From Photobacterium sp. CCB-ST2H9 (GTDB taxonomy: Bacteria; Pseudomonadota; Gammaproteobacteria; Enterobacterales; Vibrionaceae): a stretch of DNA of 64,000 nucleotides. The DNA lies in the NCBI RefSeq assembly GCF_023151555.2, contig NZ_CP100425.1, positions 3,519,076 to 3,583,075 of the forward strand, given 5' to 3'. The first letter of the stretch is position 1; the number at the start of each line of letters is the position of its first letter. Positions 58,769 to 64,000 of this stretch are shown piece by piece. A model generated the notes under the pieces. It was given only the letters and a program-made list of their open reading frames with translations, did no database searches and was not told the DNA's origin. The translations under genes were made by a program, and so were the position numbers.

Positions 58769-60412
58769 TTACTTGCTGTGCAGGCCTTTCTTCTCCAGTT
58801 GCTTGAAGATGATGGACTGCTGAGTCAGCGTCACGATGTTCGACACCAGCCAGTACAGGACCAGACCGGATGGGAAGAACAGGAAGAAACCGGTGAACAG
58901 CACAGGCATGAAAGTCATGATCTTCTGCTGCATCGGGTCGGTCACTGTGCTTGGGCTCATCTTCTGGATCAGGAACATGGTCACACCCATCAGAATCGGC
59001 AGTACATAGTACGGGTCTTGTGCCGACAGGTCGTGGATCCAGCCGAAGAAAGGTGCGTGACGCAGTTCGACCGATTCCATCAGAGCCCAGTACAGAGCAA
59101 TGAAAATCGGCATCTGCAGCAGCAGCGGCAGACAGCCACCCAGCGGGTTCACTTTCTCTTTCTTGTACAGCTCCATCATTTCCTGGCTCATGCGCTGACG
59201 GTCATCGCCGAAACGCTCACGCATTGCCTGCAGTTTTGGCTGCAGCATGCGCATCTTCGCCATGGAGGTATACTGCGCTTTGGTAAACGGATACAGGCCG
59301 CCACGCACAATGATCGTCAGGATGATGATCGCGATACCCCAGTTCCCAACAAAGCTTTGGATCCAGGACAGGAACTTATGCAGCGGGCTGGCGATGAACC
59401 ACAGCCAGCCGTAGTCAGCGGTCAGGTTCAGGTTGTCGGCTGTTGCTTCCATCTTGTCCTGCAGTTTCGGACCTACCCACAGTTTTGCTGAGGTGGTCAG
59501 GCCGCTGCCTGGTGCTACGATTTCAGTTGGCATACGCACGCCAATGTAGCCCTGGCCCTGGCTGGTACGGGAGAACAGGTTATGGCTTGGTGTTTGCACA
59601 CTCTTATCTGCAGGGACGGCAATCGGTGTTGGAATCCAGGCAGAGACGAAGTAGTGCTGCATCATCGCAGCCCAGCCTTGATACATGGACAGGTTCAGGT
59701 TCTTGTCTGCCATGTCGTCAAAGCTGTACTTTTTGTACTTCTCATCGTCAGCAGAGTAGGCGCCGCCACGGTAGGTCGGCATGGTCAGGCTGCCGCCGTC
59801 ATCCATCAGAGTCTGTTTCAGCTGGGCGTACATTTGTACAGTGGCCGGCTTTTCAGACTTGTTGTTGATGGTATAAGACACTTCCAGCGCATAGCTGTCA
59901 CGGTGCAGCGTGAACGTCTTGATATATTCAATGCCGTCTTTGCTGTAAGTCAGCGGGACGCGCAGTTCATCCTGGCCATCGGCCAGGACGTAATCTTTGG
60001 CTTCTGCGTTCAGCTGGGCACGGCCGGCAGTTGAGTCGATGCCGTTGGCACCAATCAGACCGGACTGAGCAATAAACTGATGTGCGGGCTCGTTTTTCAG
60101 CAGCACGAACGGATCGCTGGAATCCAGCTCATTGTCGTAAGCCAGCAGTTTGGCTTCAATAATATCACCACCCAGGGTATCAACAGTCAGATCCAGCACA
60201 TCGGTGCGGATGTGGATCAGCTTGTCGGAACTGCTTGGCCCCGGAATCGTCGCGCTGTCACCGGAATGTGACGGCACATCGCCCTGGGTCGTCGCGCTTT
60301 GCGCAGCTGTCTGGTTCTGAGGTTGCGGGCTGTTGTCTGCATTCCACTGCTGGAACAGCAGGAAAGACACAAACAGCAGGGCAATTAACAGAATATTGCG
60401 TTGGGAATCCAT
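58769..60412 (-). CDS. yidC: Membrane protein insertase YidC
   Basis: A 547-aa inner-membrane insertase working alone or with SecYEG. An N-terminal signal anchor (residues 5-21), a large periplasmic domain and five C-terminal helices with [17 protein letters not shown] and [23 protein letters not shown] are present. Length equals E. coli YidC (548). 2 bp after yidD. Confidence 0.98.
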   Translation of the reverse strand: MDSQRNILLIALLFVSFLLFQQWNADNSPQPQNQTAAQSATTQGDVPSHSGDSATIPGPSSSDKLIHIRTDVLDLTVDTLGGDIIEAKLLAYDNELDSSDPFVLLKNEPAHQFIAQSGLIGANGIDSTAGRAQLNAEAKDYVLADGQDELRVPLTYSKDGIEYIKTFTLHRDSYALEVSYTINNKSEKPATVQMYAQLKQTLMDDGGSLTMPTYRGGAYSADDEKYKKYSFDDMADKNLNLSMYQGWAAMMQHYFVSAWIPTPIAVPADKSVQTPSHNLFSRTSQGQGYIGVRMPTEIVAPGSGLTTSAKLWVGPKLQDKMEATADNLNLTADYGWLWFIASPLHKFLSWIQSFVGNWGIAIIILTIIVRGGLYPFTKAQYTSMAKMRMLQPKLQAMRERFGDDRQRMSQEMMELYKKEKVNPLGGCLPLLLQMPIFIALYWALMESVELRHAPFFGWIHDLSAQDPYYVLPILMGVTMFLIQKMSPSTVTDPMQQKIMTFMPVLFTGFFLFFPSGLVLYWLVSNIVTLTQQSIIFKQLEKKGLHSK

Positions 60413-60414
60413 CG

Positions 60415-60672
60415 TTAATGTTCTCTGTCGTTATCCTGGGTTGGCGGAACGGGGTCATAGCCACCGTTGTTCAAAGGGTGACATCTTAATAGACGTTTCG
60501 CCGCGAACCAACAACCTTTTATTGCTCCATGGGTTTTTACCGCTTCGATCGCGTATTGAGAGCAGGTGGGGGTGAAACGACAACGTGGCCCGATCAGCGG
60601 GCTGATTGCCAGTTGGTAAAAGCGGACTAGTCCGACGACTAGCCACGCGATGGGCGAGACAGGCGATGCCAT
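60415..60672 (-). CDS. yidD: Membrane protein insertion efficiency factor YidD
   Basis: An 85-aa membrane-associated protein assisting insertion. Family motif [31 protein letters not shown] and [18 protein letters not shown]. Overlaps rnpA by 34 bp, the typical arrangement. Confidence 0.95.
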   Translation of the reverse strand: MASPVSPIAWLVVGLVRFYQLAISPLIGPRCRFTPTCSQYAIEAVKTHGAIKGCWFAAKRLLRCHPLNNGGYDPVPPTQDNDREH

Positions 60673-60995
60673 AGCTTATCCAGCAGTTTACACAGGTCGG
60701 CGTTGCTCATTTCACTGGCACTTTTTTTGGCGATCACGACAAAATCTTTCGCAGGCAGATCGTGTTGCTTGAGACGGAAACGTTCCCGAACCAGGCGTTT
60801 AAAGCGATTGCGGCCGACTGCGGTTTTGATTTGTTTTTTAGGGACTGCCAGACCGAGCCGTGGTTGGTTCAGGTCATTATTGCGGGCCAGAATGGTTAAG
60901 TGAGGGGAGCCAGCACTGTGAGCTTGCTGGAAGACATGTTTATAATCTTCGGGAGTTAACAGACGTAACTCCCGAGAAAAAGCGAACTTATTCAA
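60639..60995 (-). CDS. rnpA: Ribonuclease P protein component
   Basis: A 118-aa basic protein that works with RNase P RNA to process the 5' end of tRNAs. The RNR motif region [15 protein letters not shown] (about residues 60-75) is intact. The start codon is TTG at 60995, right after the rpmH stop (14 bp), with a weak ribosome site. Confidence 0.96.
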   Translation of the reverse strand: MNKFAFSRELRLLTPEDYKHVFQQAHSAGSPHLTILARNNDLNQPRLGLAVPKKQIKTAVGRNRFKRLVRERFRLKQHDLPAKDFVVIAKKSASEMSNADLCKLLDKLWHRLSRPSRG

Positions 60996-61009
60996 AATAA
61001 TCGCAATGA

Positions 61010-61144
61010 TTACTTAGACAGACGCTTACGGCCTTTGGCGCGACGTGCATTGATTACAGCGCGACCGTTCTTAGTTGCCATGCGAGCACGGAAGCCGTGA
61101 GTACGCTTGCGCTTTAGAACTGAAGGTTGAAAAGTGCGTTTCAT
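61010..61144 (-). CDS. rpmH: 50S ribosomal protein L34
   Basis: A 44-aa highly basic protein, [18 protein letters not shown]... ending AKGRKRLSK. This is a near-perfect match to the conserved L34 sequence of gammaproteobacteria. It is the first gene of rpmH-rnpA-yidD-yidC and was too short for an ORF list with a 60-aa cut-off. Confidence 0.98.
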   Translation of the reverse strand: MKRTFQPSVLKRKRTHGFRARMATKNGRAVINARRAKGRKRLSK

Positions 61145-61242
61145 GGTTTTACCTTAAAATTACTGATCAGTTTTAAGTTTTTGTGTTTCCGGTTACCCGG
61201 CAGGGCTCAAAAAGAAACCCATTACGTCCACAAAGAGGCGGA

Positions 61243-61271
61243 ATTGTAATCACTGACCCGCTTCGAGTCAA
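61243..61271 (-). promoter_or_regulatory. rpmH promoter
   Basis: The minus strand has TTGACT (61266-61271), a 17-bp spacer and TACAAT (61243-61248), ~100 bp before rpmH. Confidence 0.75.
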
Positions 61272-61367
61272 TCATTCCCCTCTTTCCGGCGATGGTTTTT
61301 GCGCCGTTTTCGTCCGAGAAACCCGGGCGCTGAATTATACGTTTTGTTTTGCTGAGTGCAAGGATCC

Positions 61368-62105
61368 TTAGCGGATCCCCACCTGACGCAGGAATTTTTG
61401 CAACCGCGGATCTTTGGCGTTGCTGAAGATCTCCTGCGGAGATCCCTGTTCCACGAACTCGCCGTCGGCCATAAAGATCACCCGATCGGCCACTTCGCGG
61501 GCAAACTGCATTTCATGCGTGACCACCAGCATGGTCTGGTTGCGGGTTGCCAGCATTTTCATCAGGTTCAGCACTTCACCGACCCATTCCGGATCCAGTG
61601 CAGACGTCGGCTCATCAAACAGCAGCAGTTCGGCTTCCAGCGCCATCGCGCGGCCGATACCGACCCGCTGTTGCTGACCGCCGGACAGGGCGGCCGGGTA
61701 GCTGTCGCCTTTGTCGCCCAGCCCTATATCGTCGAGGATTTGCTGGGCTCTGTCGTAGGCGGCTTGCTTTTTCCACCCTTTCACGGTGATCAGGCCTTCA
61801 GCAATGTTCTGACGGGCCGTCATATGGGCAAACAGGGCGTAGTTCTGAAAGACGAAGCCGGTTTTGCGCCGAATTGACAGGATCTCTTTGGGAGTGGCCA
61901 CCGGTGTATCCACGTGGATCTTGTCAATGGTCAGATGGCCGCTGTTCGCGGTTTCCAGGAAATTAATGCAGCGCAGCAGGGTGGACTTGCCGGTGCCGGA
62001 CGGGCCGATGATCACCACAATCTCACCCTGGTCAATCTGAAGGTCAATACCGGAAAAAATGGTATTGTCACCGAAGCGTTTGCTGAAGTTATGCAGCTGA
62101 ATCAT
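61368..62105 (-). CDS. Polar amino acid ABC transporter, ATP-binding protein
   Basis: A 245-aa ATPase. Walker A GPSGTGKST (residues 34-42), signature LSGGQQQRVGIGRAMA, Walker B LLLFDEPTSALDPEWVGEV and the H-loop VVTHEM are intact. It belongs to the GlnQ/HisP-like group. The gene overlaps the permease by 4 bp; the three genes form an import system, read SBP-permease-ATPase. Confidence 0.95.
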   Translation of the reverse strand: MIQLHNFSKRFGDNTIFSGIDLQIDQGEIVVIIGPSGTGKSTLLRCINFLETANSGHLTIDKIHVDTPVATPKEILSIRRKTGFVFQNYALFAHMTARQNIAEGLITVKGWKKQAAYDRAQQILDDIGLGDKGDSYPAALSGGQQQRVGIGRAMALEAELLLFDEPTSALDPEWVGEVLNLMKMLATRNQTMLVVTHEMQFAREVADRVIFMADGEFVEQGSPQEIFSNAKDPRLQKFLRQVGIR

Positions 62106-62773
62106 CGTACATACGCCCTGTTAAGTTTCACTTCCGCCCAGTTCTGAATCCGGGTCAGTACCACCACAATGCCCCAGTAAATCAGGGCGACGGCCAGGAA
62201 GGCTTCGAAGAATTTGAAGCTGGAGGACGCTTCCATCTGCGCTTTGGCCATGATTTCAGCCACACCCAGGGTAAACGCCAGTGAGGTGGATTTGATCATG
62301 TCGATAAAGTAGTTCATCAGGGACGGCAGCGCGACGCGGGTCGCCTGCGGCAGGATGATGCGGCGCATGGCCTGCATTTCCGTCATCCCGATCGACAGAC
62401 TGGCTTCACGCTGGCTGTTGTCGACACCGATAATGGCAGCCCGGATACTTTCGGCCATGTAGGCGGCAAAGTGCAGACTCAGGCCGATGACGGCGGCACT
62501 GAAGGCGTCCAGCCCGACCAGAGCCGGAAAGACCTGAGGCAGGCCGTAGTACAGCAGAAAGAGCTGAACCAGCAGCGGGGTGCCGCGGAAGAAGCTGATG
62601 TAAACCTGGCTGATCTGATTCAGCACCGGTAGACGGTAAACCCGCACCAAAGCCAGCGTTACCGCGATCACCAGTGCAAAGACCAGTCCCCAGACCGCCA
62701 TGCCCATGGTTGTGCCCAGGTATTTGAGCAGAATCGGCATGAGCGACAGCATGTAATCAAAATCGAAGCCCAT
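62102..62773 (-). CDS. Polar amino acid ABC transporter, permease
   Basis: A 223-aa inner-membrane permease of the HisM/GlnP type with about five helices. The N-terminal TM pair contains FFRGTPLLVQLFLLYYGLP, and the EAA loop is EASLSIGMTEMQAMRRIILPQATRVALP. Only one permease gene is present, so it should form a homodimer. Confidence 0.94.
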   Translation of the reverse strand: MGFDFDYMLSLMPILLKYLGTTMGMAVWGLVFALVIAVTLALVRVYRLPVLNQISQVYISFFRGTPLLVQLFLLYYGLPQVFPALVGLDAFSAAVIGLSLHFAAYMAESIRAAIIGVDNSQREASLSIGMTEMQAMRRIILPQATRVALPSLMNYFIDMIKSTSLAFTLGVAEIMAKAQMEASSSFKFFEAFLAVALIYWGIVVVLTRIQNWAEVKLNRAYVR

Positions 62774-62811
62774 ATGGATGCGTGTTCCGTGGAGTTAAAG
62801 AATAAAAGTGA

Positions 62812-62838
62812 CAAGACCCACCACAAGGGTGAGTCTTG
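62812..62838 (-). other. Hairpin between binding-protein and permease genes
   Basis: CAAGAC(C)CACC pairs with GGTG(A)GTCTTG, one mismatch and a short loop; on the minus strand TTTTATTCTTT follows a few bases later. Such hairpins usually reduce read-through so that binding protein is made in excess over membrane parts. Confidence 0.6.
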
Positions 62839-62895
62839 ATATTACTTATTAGTATAAGGATGGTGACCTGAAATGACAGGATTCATTCCGGCCCA

Positions 62896-63651
62896 TTAGC
62901 GGGTAATGTCAGCATCGAACCATTTTTGTGAGATTTCGGTCAGTGTGCCGTCTTCGCGCATCGCGTTCAGGGCTTTGTTGACCTCATCACGCAGCTTCTG
63001 GCCTCTGTCGTTGTTCAGGAACGGCCAGGCATTCTCAATGCGCTCAAAGGTCGAGCCGGCCAGTTGCAGCGGCAGACCGGCTTTTTTGATCAGTTCAACA
63101 GAAGACAGGCGATCCATCACGAAGGCGTCGGTCCGGCCCAGCGCAACGTCGTGCTCGATGCCGGTTTCGTAGGTTTTGATGTTGATCTGCTCTGCATTGT
63201 CCAGGCCACGCAGCAGCTGCTCGTAGTTGGAGCCCAGATTCACGCCGACGGTTTTACCGCTCAGATCGTCCGTGCCTTGAATGCTGTCGTTTCCTTTACG
63301 GACCACCAGCTGCGCGCCGTCAATCACGTAAGGGTCGCTGAACAGGTATTTGGCTTTACGTTCGTCGGTGATGGTGATCTGATTCGAGATGGTATCGATG
63401 CGGCCGGTTTCCAGCAGGCCGAACAGCCCGGAGAAGTTCGCCGTCACGAATTCCACTTTATAATCATTACGTTTACCGATTTCATTCCAGACATCGACCT
63501 CGAAACCCTGCAGCTGGTCCTGCTTCACGAAAGTGAACGGGAAGTAGCGGCCAGACATGCCAACTTTCACGTCGGTAGCGGCAAATGCTGTCTGGCTGAC
63601 GGTCAGGCCCAGTGCCAGTGCGGTAAAGGAAGCTTTTACCCAGTTTTTCAT
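62896..63651 (-). CDS. Polar amino acid ABC transporter, periplasmic binding protein
   Basis: A 251-aa SBP family 3 protein with a signal peptide cleaved after SQTAFA (residue 23-24). The conserved region KVGMSGRYFPFTFVKQDQLQGFEVDVWNEIGKR is at the N-terminus of the mature protein. The substrate cannot be deduced exactly; cystine or other polar amino acids are possible. The ATG at 63651 has AGGAG upstream; a longer frame to 63720 is discarded. Confidence 0.94.
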   Translation of the reverse strand: MKNWVKASFTALALGLTVSQTAFAATDVKVGMSGRYFPFTFVKQDQLQGFEVDVWNEIGKRNDYKVEFVTANFSGLFGLLETGRIDTISNQITITDERKAKYLFSDPYVIDGAQLVVRKGNDSIQGTDDLSGKTVGVNLGSNYEQLLRGLDNAEQINIKTYETGIEHDVALGRTDAFVMDRLSSVELIKKAGLPLQLAGSTFERIENAWPFLNNDRGQKLRDEVNKALNAMREDGTLTEISQKWFDADITR

Positions 63652-64000
63652 CTGTCTACTCCTAAGATGATGTTGTTTTTGTAGGGCGGTTTTTATCATC
63701 CTACTTGTCAATAAGAACAATGCTTAAATAACCAAAAGTTATTTCTAATAACTATAGAGTCAGTTTTTTGGGGCGTTGAGAAAAGATTGTGCCGTCCATC
63801 CCCAGGATCCTGCACAATGTGTAAACAACTGTGGGTAAGGGTAGGCTAAACTGTGGTGATCTGAGCCATCATTGTGGGATCCGTGTGAATAACTTAGATC
63901 TTATTCACTGGATCTGGGATCTCTTTGCTGGAGATCCGCGGCCAGCAGGTATAAAATTGCGTCCCTTTTCGTTTTTTGGTTATTCAGTGTGGAGTCGAAC
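63652..64000. promoter_or_regulatory. GATC-rich region with DnaA boxes, probably the dnaA promoter region
   Basis: 349 bp without a gene. About seven GATC sites lie in 63800-63940. TTATTCACA (minus, 63884-63892) matches the DnaA consensus TTATNCACA; with TTATTCAC at 63901-63908 it forms an 8-bp inverted repeat. TTACCCACA (minus, 63830-63838) is one mismatch off. A TATAAA at 63950-63955 with a poor -35 could be a rightward promoter. In related genomes dnaA follows here. Confidence 0.65.

Noticed and set aside
57340..58806. 488-aa plus-strand open frame across mnmE
   Set aside because: It is antisense to the fully conserved mnmE gene, lacks any recognisable domain, and results from the codon bias of the real gene.

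Overview
The window is a 64 kb piece of a gammaproteobacterial chromosome 1 that contains the replication origin. It is almost certainly from the family Vibrionaceae. Evidence: mnmG-oriC-mioC next to mnmE-yidC-yidD-rnpA-rpmH, a three-gene amino-acid ABC transporter between rpmH and the presumed dnaA promoter, purEK beside tsaC-hemF-aroE, and the complete ilvGMEDA and atpIBEFHAGDC operons. The moderately GC-rich coding sequence and two adjacent rrn operons would suit a Photobacterium-like or related genus, but genus cannot be fixed from sequence inspection.

Layout. Positions 1-6300 hold one complete rRNA operon (16S-23S-5S, minus strand, no tRNA in the 16S-23S spacer) and the start of a second one directly behind it, whose 16S runs off the window. 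Positions 6.3-22.0 kb carry the housekeeping cluster yrdA/yrdB-aroE-hemF-tsaC, purEK under a near-perfect PurR operator, yrdD-smg-dprA and a LysM-less envelope protein, def-fmt-rsmB-trkA-trkH, and a TrhA/hemolysin III protein with a Spo0M-like protein. Positions 22.1-28 kb carry yihD, ccoG, srkA, dsbA, a small unknown membrane protein and comM. Positions 27.9-34.6 kb are the branched-chain amino-acid operon with an ilvL leader peptide and attenuator. Positions 34.6-41 kb carry an XRE regulator, an MFS exporter, glmS, a DeoR-type regulator and glmU. Positions 41.2-48.2 kb are the F1Fo ATP synthase operon. Positions 48.3-52.6 kb are parB-parA-rsmG-mnmG. oriC (about 52.67-52.95 kb) has 13-mer-like AT-rich repeats, about 16 GATC sites and DnaA boxes, and is followed by mioC. 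Then comes an unusual insertion, a second-type isoleucyl-tRNA synthetase gene (ileS2), followed by mnmE, yidC, yidD, rnpA, rpmH, the ABC transporter, and a GATC-rich region with inverted DnaA boxes that probably belongs to dnaA just outside the window.

Most interesting result. Directly upstream of ileS2 is a 15-codon ORF, MKTLLNPQRIIIIIP, with five consecutive isoleucine codons. It is followed by a complete set of mutually exclusive RNA pairings (1:2, 2:3 and a 3:4 intrinsic terminator) that lie exactly where a classical ribosome-mediated attenuator needs them. This predicts that the extra, probably mupirocin-tolerant, IleRS is switched on when charged tRNA-Ile falls, for example when the normal IleRS is poisoned. 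The same window also has the classical ilvL attenuator, so two independent sensors of isoleucyl-tRNA charging sit about 26 kb apart, one controlling isoleucine synthesis and one controlling its attachment to tRNA.
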